Source: Pseudorhizobium pelagicum
GTDB taxonomy: Bacteria > Pseudomonadota > Alphaproteobacteria > Rhizobiales > Rhizobiaceae
NCBI GenBank assembly: GCA_000722615.1
Contig: JOKI01000001.1
Location: 328,176-392,175, forward strand
Reading direction: 5' to 3'
Length of the DNA stretch: 64,000 bases
Shown: positions 37,957-46,551 of the stretch, in pieces
Layout of the letters: every line of letters starts with the position of its first letter
How positions within the stretch are numbered: the first letter of the stretch is position 1
The notes under the pieces: generated by a model
Databases searched by the model: none
Told to the model about the DNA's origin: nothing
The model's input: only the letters and a program-made list of their open reading frames with translations
Made by a program: the position numbers and the translations under genes

Positions 37957-39120
37957 TCAGCCGCCCTTGACCGAACCTGCCAGCAGGCCGCGGACCAGAT
38001 ATCGCTGAAGGCCGAAAAATACCAGAAGCGGAATAATGATGGTGATGAAGGCGGAGGCCGTCAGGATTTCCCAGTTGCCCCCGCGCGATCCGAGCAGCGC
38101 ATTCAGGCTGCCGGTCAGGACCAGCTGGTCTCGCCCGGTGCCGAGGAAGACGATGGCGATCAGGAGATCGTTCCAGACCCAGAGGAACTGGAAGATGGCG
38201 AAGGAGGCAAGCGCCGGGAACGACAGCGGCAGGACGATCTTCATGAAGATCTCGAAATCGCTGGCGCCATCGACCCGGGCCGATTCGATGATCTCCTTGG
38301 GCAGGCCGGCAATGTAGTTGCGCAGCAGATAGATCGCCAGCGGCATGCCGAAGGCGGTGTGCGCCAGCCAGATGCCGGCATAGGTCTTGGAGGGCACGCC
38401 GAACAGGATGCTGATCTCGTTGTAGAGCCGCAGCAGCGGGATGAGCGACATCTGCAAGGGCACGACGATCAGGCCGATGATGGTCGCCAGGATCAGCGCC
38501 CGACCGGGGAACTGCATCCACGAGAGGGCGTAGGCCGCAAAGGCCGCAATCAGGATCGGGATGATCGTCGCCGGGATCGTCACCGTCAGAGAATTGATGA
38601 AGGACTGCCCCAGCCCTTCGGCGGCGATCACCCTTTCATAGTTCTCGAGGGTGAACTCGGGAGCGCTCGCGACGCTCAGATAGACGCGCTGGCCGCGGCT
38701 GCCCTCGAAGGGGGCTGTGCTGGCGTGAACATAGGAGCCGTCCTCGTTCACCGTCAGCGTCTCGCCATCGCCGATCTCGGCGGCCTCGCCCGCTTCGAAG
38801 GCCGCCGGCTCCTGCACGCGAACGCCGAAGGCGCGAACAGTTCCTGCTGCACCTTCCTCGAAGACATTGCCGGCAATGACGTAAGCGGCGCCCTCCTGCC
38901 GCTGCTCCGAGGGGTCGCCGAGGCGTGCGGCAGATGTCTGAACCGAACTGCTGAAGGCGGTCCACCAGCCAGATGTCGTGATCTGGTCGCGGTCGCGGAC
39001 GGAGGTGACCAGGATGCCGAGTGTCGGGATCAGCCAGATGATGACGATCAGCAGCACCGACAGATGGACGGCCAGACGGGGAAGCCCGATGCGGCGGATG
39101 CGCGTTGCCAGTGCGGTCAT
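37957..39120 (-). CDS. aglG: alpha-glucoside ABC transporter permease AglG
   Basis: A 387-residue permease with an N-terminal helix (LAVHLSVLLIVIIWLIPTLG). A long extra-membrane insertion at about residues 45-155 follows (AAYVIAGNVFEEGAAG, EIGDGETLTVNEDGSYVHAS), beta-rich and acidic. The five-helix core follows, with the EAA loop ESARVDGASDFEIFMKI and LVRGLLAGSVKGG at the end, as in MalG-type proteins. It is one base downstream of aglF. The insertion resembles in position the periplasmic loop of maltose permeases, and may contact the binding protein. Confidence 0.92.
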   Translation of the reverse strand: MTALATRIRRIGLPRLAVHLSVLLIVIIWLIPTLGILVTSVRDRDQITTSGWWTAFSSSVQTSAARLGDPSEQRQEGAAYVIAGNVFEEGAAGTVRAFGVRVQEPAAFEAGEAAEIGDGETLTVNEDGSYVHASTAPFEGSRGQRVYLSVASAPEFTLENYERVIAAEGLGQSFINSLTVTIPATIIPILIAAFAAYALSWMQFPGRALILATIIGLIVVPLQMSLIPLLRLYNEISILFGVPSKTYAGIWLAHTAFGMPLAIYLLRNYIAGLPKEIIESARVDGASDFEIFMKIVLPLSFPALASFAIFQFLWVWNDLLIAIVFLGTGRDQLVLTGSLNALLGSRGGNWEILTASAFITIIIPLLVFFGLQRYLVRGLLAGSVKGG

Positions 39121-39121
39121 C

Positions 39122-40135
39122 TCAGTGGCCCTCGGATTCGCGGTTCGCCTGGCGGATGTTCCATACCATGATCGGCGTCACCGCCGCCATGATGACGAGA
39201 GCGATGACGGCGCTTCGGCCGCTGTCACCGCCGCCGCGGAACATCCAGTCGAACATCAGGTTGGCGAGCACCATGGTATCCCACTGGCCATTGGTCATGG
39301 TCAGGACGATGTCGAAGACCTTGAGCACGAGGATGGTGATGGTCGTCCACACGACGGCAATGGTGCTCCAGATCTGCGGCACCATGATCTTCCAGAAGAT
39401 CTGCCAGCCGCTGGCGCCATCGATGACCGCCGCCTCGATCGTCTCCTCGGGAATGCCGCGGAGCGCCGCAGACAGGATGACCATGGCAAAGCCGGTCTGG
39501 ATCCAGATCAGGATCGCCATCAGGAAGAAGTTGTTCCAGAAGGGCAAGGCGATCCAGACCTGCGGGTCGCCGCCGAAGAAGGTCACGATCGCATTGAGCA
39601 GGCCGATCTGCGTCTCGCCTGCGCCGCGGTACTCGTAGATGAACTTCCAGATGACCGATGCGCCGACGAAGGAAATGGCCATCGGCATGAAGACGAGGCT
39701 CTTGGCGATATTGCCCCACCAGATGCGATCCGTCAGCACGGCGATGACAAGGCCCAGGAAGGTGCAGGCGGCCGGCACGACCAGGAGCCAGAGGAAATTG
39801 TTGAAGATCGACTGCCGGAAGCCGGCATCCGATATCGCCCAGCGGTAGTTGGCGAGGCCGACGAAAACGTCGCCTGAACGTCCGTAGAAGGAGAGTATGA
39901 CGGTGGCCACCACCGGATAGACCAGATATACGCCGAGCAGCAGCAGGGCCGGGCCGAGAAAAAGCCAGGGGCGGATGACGGCGCGGCGATTGAGGTTTCG
40001 CGAGGCCAGCTGGACGTCGCCGGATGGCGTGGGCAGGACGACCTGGAGGATCTTGTCGGACAGCCAGTAATAGAGAGCGCAGGCGAAGACGCCGACGACC
40101 ATCACCCCGACGGCCGATATGATCTGCGATGCCAT
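39122..40135 (-). CDS. aglF: alpha-glucoside ABC transporter permease AglF
   Basis: A 337-residue MalF-like inner-membrane permease with about eight hydrophobic segments. AVIRPWLFLGPALLLLGVYL-VYPV marks the start of the core, and the EAA loop is EAAVIDGASGWQIFWKI. It partners AglG. A 114-bp gap with a stem-loop separates it from aglE. Confidence 0.92.
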   Translation of the reverse strand: MASQIISAVGVMVVGVFACALYYWLSDKILQVVLPTPSGDVQLASRNLNRRAVIRPWLFLGPALLLLGVYLVYPVVATVILSFYGRSGDVFVGLANYRWAISDAGFRQSIFNNFLWLLVVPAACTFLGLVIAVLTDRIWWGNIAKSLVFMPMAISFVGASVIWKFIYEYRGAGETQIGLLNAIVTFFGGDPQVWIALPFWNNFFLMAILIWIQTGFAMVILSAALRGIPEETIEAAVIDGASGWQIFWKIMVPQIWSTIAVVWTTITILVLKVFDIVLTMTNGQWDTMVLANLMFDWMFRGGGDSGRSAVIALVIMAAVTPIMVWNIRQANRESEGH

Positions 40136-40210
40136 CCTTACCTCCCCACCCCGAGCAAGCCCTGCCTCGTGCCTATCCTGCTGCCGTCAGCGGCAGGCAT
40201 GCCACAAGGA

Positions 40211-40234
40211 CCCCGCCTGCTGTGCAGGCGCGGC
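40211..40234 (-). other. stem-loop between aglE and aglF
   Basis: CGCCTGC-TGT-GCAGGCG is a perfect 7-bp stem with a three-base loop, extendable by further imperfect pairs. No T tract follows on the minus strand, so it looks like an mRNA-stabilising hairpin protecting the aglE part of the transcript rather than a terminator. Confidence 0.5.
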
Positions 40235-40249
40235 CCTTGATTTTTTGCA

Positions 40250-41611
40250 TCAGTTCAGGCCGTCCCATGCCTGCTGGATCTCCGTCGCGACCGTCTCGGC
40301 ATCCTTGCCGCCGACATAGTCGACCATGCCGGTCCAGAAGGCGCCGGCGCCGATCTTGCCGGGCATCAGGTCGGAGGCATCGAAGCGGAACGTGGTCGCC
40401 GACGTGAGGATGTCTCCCTGCTTCCGCAGCGGATCATTGGCATAGGCCTCGACATTTACCCCCTTGTAGGGCGTCAGGAATGCGGCCTGCGCCATCCAGA
40501 CCTCGTGGGCGATCGGTGTCTTCAGGAACTCGATGAACGCCTGGGCCGCGGGCGTATCCCGGGTAATGGACACCAGCGTTCCCGCACCGAGCACGGGCGT
40601 CCCAAGGTCGGCCTTGGACGCATAGGTCGGCATGTAGAAGAAGTCCGCATCCGTGCCGAGCTCGGTTCCTTCGGGGAAGAAGGATGGAACAAAGGACGCC
40701 TGGTGGTGCAGGTAGCACTTCGGCGGGATGTCGAAGAGGCCCTTGGGGCTGTCCCGGAAGTCGGTGGAGGCGACGGCGGCGACGCCGCCGCTAACGTATT
40801 CCTCGTTCTTGGCGAACTTGCCGAATTCCTCGATGGCGCCAACGACGGCAGGATCATTGAACTTGATCTCATTGCTCACCCACTTGTCGTAGGTTTCCGC
40901 CGGCTGCGTGCGCAGCATCATGTCCTCGACCCAGTCGGTCGCGGGCCAGCCGGTTGCGCCGCCCGAGCCAAGGCCGATGCACCAAGGCACGCCGCCGTCC
41001 TCGACGATCTGGTCGCTGAGCGCGATCAGGTCTTCCATCGTCTCGGGGATTTCGTAACCCGCTTCCTCGAAGTTTTCCGGCACGTACCAGACCAGCGACT
41101 TGACGTCGGCCTTGTAGGGGAAGGCATAGAAATGTTCTTCGCCTTCCGGGCCTTCGTAGGTGCCATAGCCGACCCAGCTTTCACCCGCGCCGTAGTTTTC
41201 CTTTACCCAGTCTGCCGTTTCACCGCCCAGCGGGGTCAGGAAGCCCTTGTCGGCCAGATCGGCCAGAAGGCCAGGCTGCGGCAGGATCGCGATATCGGGC
41301 GGCGAGCCAGCCTGGGTGTCGATGACGATCTGCTGCTCGTAGTTTTCCGAAGAGGAGTAACGGGCATCGACGCCGGTCGCTTCGCGGAAATAGGCAAGCA
41401 CGCTGTTGAAGAGGATCTCGTCGTCACCGCGCCAGGGGCCGAACAGCGTCAGGCTCTGGCCCTGCAGATCGCCATGGGACGACTTGAAGTCCTCGAAGCT
41501 CTGCCAGTTGAAGCGGGAATCCTCCCCCGGGGCAAATTTCAGTTCCTGCGCGCCGGCGCTGCCGGCGACAAGAGCCGCAACTGCAACGCCCATCCAAAAG
41601 GTCTTCCTCAT
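40250..41611 (-). CDS. aglE: periplasmic alpha-glucoside-binding protein AglE
   Basis: A 453-residue solute-binding protein with a signal peptide (MRKTFWMGVAVAALVAGSAG, cleavage about AGAQE). Family-1 features include LTLFGPWRGDDEILFNSVLA, EQQIVIDTQAGSPPDIAILP, GVPWCIGLGSGGATGWPATD and FFYMPTYASK. ATG 41611 follows GGGAGG with an eight-base spacer; an upstream in-frame codon is not used. It is the first gene of aglEFGAK. In S. meliloti a LacI-type aglR gene precedes aglE; here folD occupies that side. Confidence 0.92.
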   Translation of the reverse strand: MRKTFWMGVAVAALVAGSAGAQELKFAPGEDSRFNWQSFEDFKSSHGDLQGQSLTLFGPWRGDDEILFNSVLAYFREATGVDARYSSSENYEQQIVIDTQAGSPPDIAILPQPGLLADLADKGFLTPLGGETADWVKENYGAGESWVGYGTYEGPEGEEHFYAFPYKADVKSLVWYVPENFEEAGYEIPETMEDLIALSDQIVEDGGVPWCIGLGSGGATGWPATDWVEDMMLRTQPAETYDKWVSNEIKFNDPAVVGAIEEFGKFAKNEEYVSGGVAAVASTDFRDSPKGLFDIPPKCYLHHQASFVPSFFPEGTELGTDADFFYMPTYASKADLGTPVLGAGTLVSITRDTPAAQAFIEFLKTPIAHEVWMAQAAFLTPYKGVNVEAYANDPLRKQGDILTSATTFRFDASDLMPGKIGAGAFWTGMVDYVGGKDAETVATEIQQAWDGLN

Positions 41612-41843
41612 GCCAATACCCTCCCTGGTATCCAATACCGTCTTGCGATGACCGCGCTGCCGCGGTCGTCTCCGTTTTCTTGGTCATAGTGATGTGTTCT
41701 TCTACTCTATGGAGTCAAGCCCCCCGCACGCGCGCCAGAGCTGGCAGCCGTCGACCTGCAGGGGCACACCGGCGCGCCTTCATTCCAAGGGTATTCAGGC
41801 CGCCCGCAGAGCGGCCCCACCACGGAATGGCATCCGCGCAGAC

Positions 41844-42743
41844 CTAGAATTTCGGGAGCGGGCGGCCGGCAGCACGATGCGCCGCGACGACGGTATTGGC
41901 CATCAGCATCGCGATGGTCATCGGCCCGACCCCGCCCGGAACCGGCGTGATCGATCCGGCAACCTCGGCGCATTCGTCGTAGGCGACGTCGCCGGTGATC
42001 TTCGTCTTGCCCTCGCCCTTTTCGGGCGCCGGAACCCTGTTGATCCCGACATCGATCACCGTTGCGCCCGGTTTCACCCAGTCTGCCTTGACCATGTGAG
42101 GACGCCCGACTGCAGCAACGAGAATATCGGCGCCACGGCAGATGGCGGGGAGATCCTTGCTGCGCGAATGGGCCATGGTGACCGTGGCATTGGCGGAGAG
42201 CAGCAGCAGCCCCATCGGCTTGCCGAACAGGTTCGAGCGCCCGATGACGACAGCGTTCAGGCCGGAGAGATCCGGCCCGTGGATCTTGTTGATGAGGATC
42301 AGTGCGCCGGCCGGCGTGCAGGAGATCAATCCGCTCGCCAGGTCGCCGGTCGCGAGCTTGCCGGCATTGACGACGTTCAAGCCGTCGACGTCCTTTTCGG
42401 GTGCGATCAGTTGGATGACCGGTTCGGACGCAAGGTGGCGCGGCAATGGCAGCTGGACCAGGATGCCGTGAATGGCAGGATCGGCGTTGAGTTCTGCGAC
42501 CAGCCGCTCCAGGTCTTCCTGCGCCGTCATCTCAGGCAGGTTGTGCTGAATGGAATTGAAGCCGCACTGCTTGGCCATCTTGCTCTTGGAGTTGACGTAG
42601 GCGTGGCTTGCCGGATCATCACCGACGATGACGACGGCGAGGCCGGGCTTGATCCCCCCTTCCCGCTCCAGTGTCTGCGTTGCCTCGGTTACCGTTGCGA
42701 TGACCGACGCCGCGGCCTGCTTTCCGTCGATGATGTGCGCCAC
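41844..42743 (-). CDS. folD: bifunctional methylenetetrahydrofolate dehydrogenase/cyclohydrolase
   Basis: A 299-residue FolD that interconverts 5,10-methylene- and 10-formyl-tetrahydrofolate with NADP. Motifs are [19 protein letters not shown] (active lysine and tyrosine), [38 protein letters not shown] (NADP site) and [15 protein letters not shown]. The start is GTG 42743 after AGGGGACAGGGC, giving the usual family length and start ([11 protein letters not shown]); longer in-frame starts exist at 42764 and 42803. Confidence 0.94.
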   Translation of the reverse strand: MAHIIDGKQAAASVIATVTEATQTLEREGGIKPGLAVVIVGDDPASHAYVNSKSKMAKQCGFNSIQHNLPEMTAQEDLERLVAELNADPAIHGILVQLPLPRHLASEPVIQLIAPEKDVDGLNVVNAGKLATGDLASGLISCTPAGALILINKIHGPDLSGLNAVVIGRSNLFGKPMGLLLLSANATVTMAHSRSKDLPAICRGADILVAAVGRPHMVKADWVKPGATVIDVGINRVPAPEKGEGKTKITGDVAYDECAEVAGSITPVPGGVGPMTIAMLMANTVVAAHRAAGRPLPKF

Positions 42744-42944
42744 GCCCTGTCCCCTGTCCAACATGAAGCCCGGTCCAAGGCTCCTGGATACCTGTTCCGG
42801 CACAAGCCTTAGCTTCGCACTGCGAACAATTGCAAGGCGGTTGCGACAACAATCACGCGAAATGCCGAAGACGGGGTCTGCTTCGCCAGCCGGAGCATCA
42901 TCGTATAGTCGACGCTGCCGATTCCACAGGACGGATGGGGCCGC

Positions 42945-43628
42945 TCAGGCCGCTTTGGAACGAGCCGCGCTGACAGCCGTGGAAAGGCTGGACCTGCCGA
43001 CCGAGGGAGCGCTGGTCTCCGCAAACCGCTCAAGCCCCTTGCCTGCAAATATCACCAGGCTGGCTGAAACGGCCGAGAGCCGCACACGATCCGTCACGTC
43101 AAGATGCGGCTTCGTCACGACCACCAGATCGACGGCGGGCGTGGGTTGGAGACGATCGATGGTTGCGGGCACCACCCGGTGCCAGGGTGCATGGTCCTGG
43201 AGGCGGGCCTTCAGTTTTTGCCCGTCCTGACCGTTCTCGCCGATCAGCAGGACGTTCAGCGGCCGCTCCACATAGGTCAGAAGTGCCGGCACCAAGGTGT
43301 CGGGAGAAAAGTCCACGGCGGGTCGGCGCCCGATCAACATGTCGACAAGACCGGCGAGGCCACGTCGCGAGGGCAGAAGAACCTGCTGGGACAGCCACCT
43401 GCGATTTTCCGAGTCGATCAACATCGTGGCGAGCGTCGCATCGTCGAGAAACGAGATCTCGGTTCGCGTCCCGCGCCGCGAAAGCGCGGCCTCAGCCCTT
43501 GCAAGCATCTCCGACCAGCCCGTGTCGAGAACCGACAGCCCGAACACCGTGCGCGCCGCACCGGAAGTGGCCGGCACCTGCGCTGCGTGTCTGTCAGCGC
43601 GCGATTGAATGAACGAGAAGATACGCAT
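42945..43628 (-). CDS. unknown protein, remotely WecG/TagA-like
   Basis: A 227-residue protein I cannot place. FGLSVLDTGWSEMLARAEAA then EISFLDDATLATMLIDSENR and YVERPLNVLLIGENGQDGQK-LKARL recall the strand-loop order of WecG/TagA/CpsF glycosyltransferases, but the usual central donor-binding segments are missing or degenerate. The tail (about 195-227) is Ser/Ala-rich. No signal peptide or membrane helix is seen. ATG 43628 follows GGAGG at six bases, a strong site. It is the gene beyond the flagellar cluster on the same strand, 116 bp after the FliL-like gene, with a perfect inverted repeat between them. Confidence 0.6.
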   Translation of the reverse strand: MRIFSFIQSRADRHAAQVPATSGAARTVFGLSVLDTGWSEMLARAEAALSRRGTRTEISFLDDATLATMLIDSENRRWLSQQVLLPSRRGLAGLVDMLIGRRPAVDFSPDTLVPALLTYVERPLNVLLIGENGQDGQKLKARLQDHAPWHRVVPATIDRLQPTPAVDLVVVTKPHLDVTDRVRLSAVSASLVIFAGKGLERFAETSAPSVGRSSLSTAVSAARSKAA

Positions 43629-43700
43629 GCACAGCCTCCACCGCTTTCCATGGTCGGCCAGAGACCTAGCAGACGGCGGTGAACGGGGGCCCAAGGGGAC

Positions 43701-43716
43701 CGCTAAAGATTTAGCG
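43701..43716. promoter_or_regulatory. inverted repeat upstream of the unknown 227-residue gene
   Basis: CGCTAAA-GA-TTTAGCG, a perfect dyad of two 7-base arms 73 bp before the ATG at 43628 and 29 bp after the FliL-like stop. With a two-base centre it is a better protein-binding site than an RNA hairpin. No regulator is assigned. Confidence 0.3.
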
Positions 43717-43744
43717 ATCCCTGTATTTTCTGTTTCTGGGAGAA

Positions 43745-44284
43745 TTAGTGAGCGGCCGGGGCAGGCTCTTCGACAGTGGCGCCTTCGACGATCTTCGTCG
43801 CCTCGACGGGACGCTTGCCTTCGCGTGCGACGTTGGTGCGGATGTCTTCCTTCGACATGAAGTCAAGCTGTTCGACCAGCACCTCGGAGATCATCCCCTC
43901 GCCCAGGTGGCGGTTCATGTCATCCTTGATCCGTGTCCGGAAGGTTTCCAGATCGAAAGCGCCGGGATTGCCAAGGTCGATCATCTTGTCGCCGACGAGG
44001 AGGGTGAACAACTCGTCGGTCGTCAATTCTGTCATCGGCAAATCGACACCCTTGATCTTCTCCTTGTCCATCATGAAGGAGAAGCGGCCGAGGAAATAGC
44101 CGGTGACCATGCCGTCGGAGATCACCGGGATGGTCAAGGCCTCTCCACGGACGAGTTCGAACGCTTCCTTCTTGGCGGCCTCTTCGTCGACAGGCGGCGG
44201 CGGCGCCGACATCTGCACGGAGAAGTAAACCGCCGCCAGCGTGACAATGCAGACCCACAGGCCGGTGAGAAGGAGCTTCAGCAT
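43745..44284 (-). CDS. FliL-like membrane-anchored protein of the flagellar cluster
   Basis: A 179-residue protein with one N-terminal membrane helix (LLLTGLWVCIVTLAAVYFSV), a proline-rich neck (SAPPPPVDEEA) and a periplasmic domain. The stretch TTDELFTLLVGDKMIDLG, then FRTRIKDDMNRHLGEGMISE-VLVEQL, resembles in order and length the C-terminal stator-facing domain of FliL. Its start shares one base with the FlgN-like stop (TGATG), so it is translationally coupled to the flagellar operon. A second, canonical fliL would be expected elsewhere in rhizobia. The FliL relation is an inference from layout, not a firm match. Confidence 0.6.
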   Translation of the reverse strand: MLKLLLTGLWVCIVTLAAVYFSVQMSAPPPPVDEEAAKKEAFELVRGEALTIPVISDGMVTGYFLGRFSFMMDKEKIKGVDLPMTELTTDELFTLLVGDKMIDLGNPGAFDLETFRTRIKDDMNRHLGEGMISEVLVEQLDFMSKEDIRTNVAREGKRPVEATKIVEGATVEEPAPAAH

Positions 44285-44649
44285 CAGTTCTCGCTGTAGA
44301 GGAATTGTTCCTGGGTGTAGGTGCCGTCGCCGTCGGCTTCACGCGCGGCGTTCTTCAGCAGATCCGCCACGGCACGAACCGCATGCAGATGCGCTTCGAC
44401 CCGGCGGGCATTCACGGCAAGCTTCTGCTTCAGTGCGTGCATCTGGTCGATGTGGGCGACCGCCAGTTCCTTGGGGTCGGTGCTGCGGAACAGCATCGTC
44501 AGTTCGTAGAGGCAGCGGCTCTTGTGTGCGTTCGATACCTTGAGATCGAACTGCGGGTCGCTGCCGATCCTCTGGTTTTCGTTGTCGACGATCATTTCAA
44601 GCCGACCGAGAACGGTCTTGATCCGATGATCGTTGGATACAACTTCCAT
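44284..44649 (-). CDS. FlgN-like putative flagellar export chaperone
   Basis: A 121-residue all-helical protein: RIKTVLGRLEMIVDNENQRI, SNAHKSRCLYELTMLFRS and QKLAVNARRVEAHLHAVRAVADLL. The repeated long amphipathic helices with a central N-x-R-x-V segment and a polar tail (GDGTYTQEQFLY) fit FlgN, the chaperone for the hook-associated proteins FlgK and FlgL, both encoded in the same cluster. ATG 44649 follows GCAGGAAAC and lies 25 bp after the flgJ-like stop. Confidence 0.6.
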   Translation of the reverse strand: MEVVSNDHRIKTVLGRLEMIVDNENQRIGSDPQFDLKVSNAHKSRCLYELTMLFRSTDPKELAVAHIDQMHALKQKLAVNARRVEAHLHAVRAVADLLKNAAREADGDGTYTQEQFLYSEN

Positions 44650-44674
44650 GTTTCCTGCCCCAATTTCTCTCATG

Positions 44675-45247
44675 TCAGGCTTCGCTTTCCTTGGCGGCCG
44701 AGAGGCCGAGGACCTGACGTTCAAAATCCGTGATCATTCTCATTGCGCGGTCGCGATCACTTTCATCCGTGGTCGCGTTGACGACCCTGCCTTCGCTTCT
44801 GGCAAGCGCCTGCGAATACATCTGCTCGGCAATGCCGACGCCGCCGGTCTTCGACATGCTGTCGGCGATCTGCTCAGCCATCATGCTCTTCCAGAATTCA
44901 CCGGCGGAGCCCTTGCCGTAGACTTCCTCCGTATCCTTCGGCAGCATCGAACCGATGAAATTCTGCAGGATGCTCGCCTCGAACTGGCGATACTCGTCCG
45001 GCATTTCCGCCATCTGCTTGCTGGGCTCTGCATTGCCGAGGCCCGCCTTGGAGGCAGGGGTCGACAGGATATCCATCGCCGCACCAAAGCCGGCTCCGAC
45101 TTCGGCAAGGCTGGAGGCCGCATAGGCGGCCCGTGTCGCCTTCAGCTTCGCCTGCGCAGCCTGCACTTCCGTCGGATCCGCAGCGCGCACGACATCGAGG
45201 ACAAGGTCGCTTGGAGGAGAGATCGCCACGTCAATTCCTTTCGCCAT
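44675..45247 (-). CDS. flgJ: rod-binding protein, FlgJ N-terminal-domain type
   Basis: A 190-residue protein lacking the muramidase half of enterobacterial FlgJ. The core YRQFEASILQNFIGSMLPKD and GEFWKSMMAEQIADSMSKTG and GVGIAEQMYSQAL is the rod-binding (FlgJ-N/CheL) domain that caps or scaffolds the growing flagellar rod. The peptidoglycan-cutting function may be supplied by the separate transglycosylase at 55553-56140. It lies between the FliJ-like and FlgN-like genes. Confidence 0.8.
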   Translation of the reverse strand: MAKGIDVAISPPSDLVLDVVRAADPTEVQAAQAKLKATRAAYAASSLAEVGAGFGAAMDILSTPASKAGLGNAEPSKQMAEMPDEYRQFEASILQNFIGSMLPKDTEEVYGKGSAGEFWKSMMAEQIADSMSKTGGVGIAEQMYSQALARSEGRVVNATTDESDRDRAMRMITDFERQVLGLSAAKESEA

Positions 45248-45351
45248 GACTATTGCGCGTCAGCCCGCAGACTGCAGCAGCGCAAGGACATTTCGATTTA
45301 TGGTGCATGCCGGAACGCCTTCATCAGGCGCCGGTCATACCGTGGAAGAGA

Positions 45352-45765
45352 CTATGGCTTCTGAAGCTTGCTGGAGGCTGGCGCGGCCAGCGTTATTTCA
45401 AGAAGATCGTATATAGCCTGATCGGAAGCCTCACGGTCTTCCAGATCTCGGGCATCCTTCATGTGTTCATCCAGACGGTCCCCCTTGGTGCGCTCCTTCA
45501 GAACCTTGTTTTCCTGGAACTGCTGCACGTTCTCCAGCTGCTGATCCTTGATCCTCAGACGGCCATAGCGTTCGGCATAGTTATGGGAGAACTGGCGATG
45601 CACCGGGTCCATGGAGCCGATGGCCTCGATGACCACCTCCATCGACTGCGCAACCTCTTCCCGGTGGCGCGTCGTTGCGGCCAGATCGCTCTCCGCCATT
45701 TTCTCCAGATGCCGCTGGACCGTCACCAGCCGCTTGAGTTTCTTCGAACGGTTCTGCTCTGCCAT
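45352..45765 (-). CDS. FliJ-like flagellar export protein
   Basis: A 137-residue protein, nearly all coiled coil: KKLKRLVTVQRHLEKMAESD, HREEVAQSMEVVIEAIGSM, YAERYGRLRIKDQQLENVQQ and DEHMKDARDLEDREASD. Length, charge and coil pattern match FliJ, the stalk component of the flagellar export ATPase. ATG 45765 follows GAGG and lies seven bases after the fliR stop. Sequence conservation in FliJ is low, so the call rests on structure and place. Confidence 0.65.
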   Translation of the reverse strand: MAEQNRSKKLKRLVTVQRHLEKMAESDLAATTRHREEVAQSMEVVIEAIGSMDPVHRQFSHNYAERYGRLRIKDQQLENVQQFQENKVLKERTKGDRLDEHMKDARDLEDREASDQAIYDLLEITLAAPASSKLQKP

Positions 45766-45772
45766 GGCGACC

Positions 45773-46525
45773 TCAGAAGGACAGGAAGACCGTGGCAAAG
45801 CCATCCGCAAACTGGCGGATGAATGCTGCGATCGACAGATAGAGAAGGAAGAGCCCGCCCGCGAGCAGGAACGGCGTGGAAATGAAGAAGACGGGGATTT
45901 GCGGCGCCAGCTTGTTGATGAGGCCGATGGCGACGTTGAACATCAGTCCGTAGATCAGGAAGGGGCTGGCAAGGCGCAGCATCAGGTCGGTGGTCGCCCG
46001 CAGCGTGTCCGTCAGGGTGATCAGCATCTTCTGCGAATCGATGACACCGCCGACGGGCGTTGCCGTGTAGGATTCCACCAGCGCGCGGAAGATCACATGG
46101 TGGAAATCGAGCATGAACAGCATCAACAGCGCGCTGAAGCTCAGCATGTTCGTGAGCTGGTTTTCCGAGGTATCCTCGAGAACATCCATTCCGCCAGGCG
46201 CGGTGAAGCCGATCGACATCGTCAGGATCGCGCCCGCGTACTGCATGCCGAGCGTGTAGAGCCGAGCGATCAGGCCGTAGACCACGCCCACCATGGTCTC
46301 GCTGACAATCAGGCCGATATAGATCGGCGCCGGCGAGGAAACGCGGGGATAGATCACGTCCCACAGCAGCGGGAGCACGGCCATCGAGACCGCGATTGCG
46401 ACGATCAGCCGGACATTGGTCGGAATCCGGGCGCTGCCGAAGCCGGGGAGCACCATGATGCAGCCACCCATGCGACAGAACGCCAGGAACAAGGCAAGAA
46501 TGGTCCCTTGCGGGTCGAGAAGCAT
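45773..46525 (-). CDS. fliR: flagellar biosynthesis protein FliR
   Basis: A 250-residue membrane protein with about six helices, beginning LLDPQGTILALFLAFCRMGG, then PGFGSARIPTNVRLIVAIA and SIGFTAPGGMDVLED, and GLMFNVAIGLINKLAPQIPV-FFISTPFLL, the conserved FliR end. It is part of the FliPQR export gate. ATG 46525 has AAGGGAT at eight bases; a GTG two codons upstream is too close to that site. It follows flhA by 26 bp. Confidence 0.92.
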   Translation of the reverse strand: MLLDPQGTILALFLAFCRMGGCIMVLPGFGSARIPTNVRLIVAIAVSMAVLPLLWDVIYPRVSSPAPIYIGLIVSETMVGVVYGLIARLYTLGMQYAGAILTMSIGFTAPGGMDVLEDTSENQLTNMLSFSALLMLFMLDFHHVIFRALVESYTATPVGGVIDSQKMLITLTDTLRATTDLMLRLASPFLIYGLMFNVAIGLINKLAPQIPVFFISTPFLLAGGLFLLYLSIAAFIRQFADGFATVFLSF

Positions 46526-46551
46526 CAGCACGATCCCTTACGGGTCGGTCA

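Noticed and set aside
41798-41816. GGCCGC-N7-GCGGCC hairpin after folD.
   Set aside because: No T tract on either strand and only six pairs; not enough to call a terminator.
42809-43048. A 79-codon minus-strand frame upstream of folD, with a hydrophobic C-terminal end.
   Set aside because: It overlaps the 3' end of the 227-residue gene in another frame, has no ribosome site and matches no family I know.
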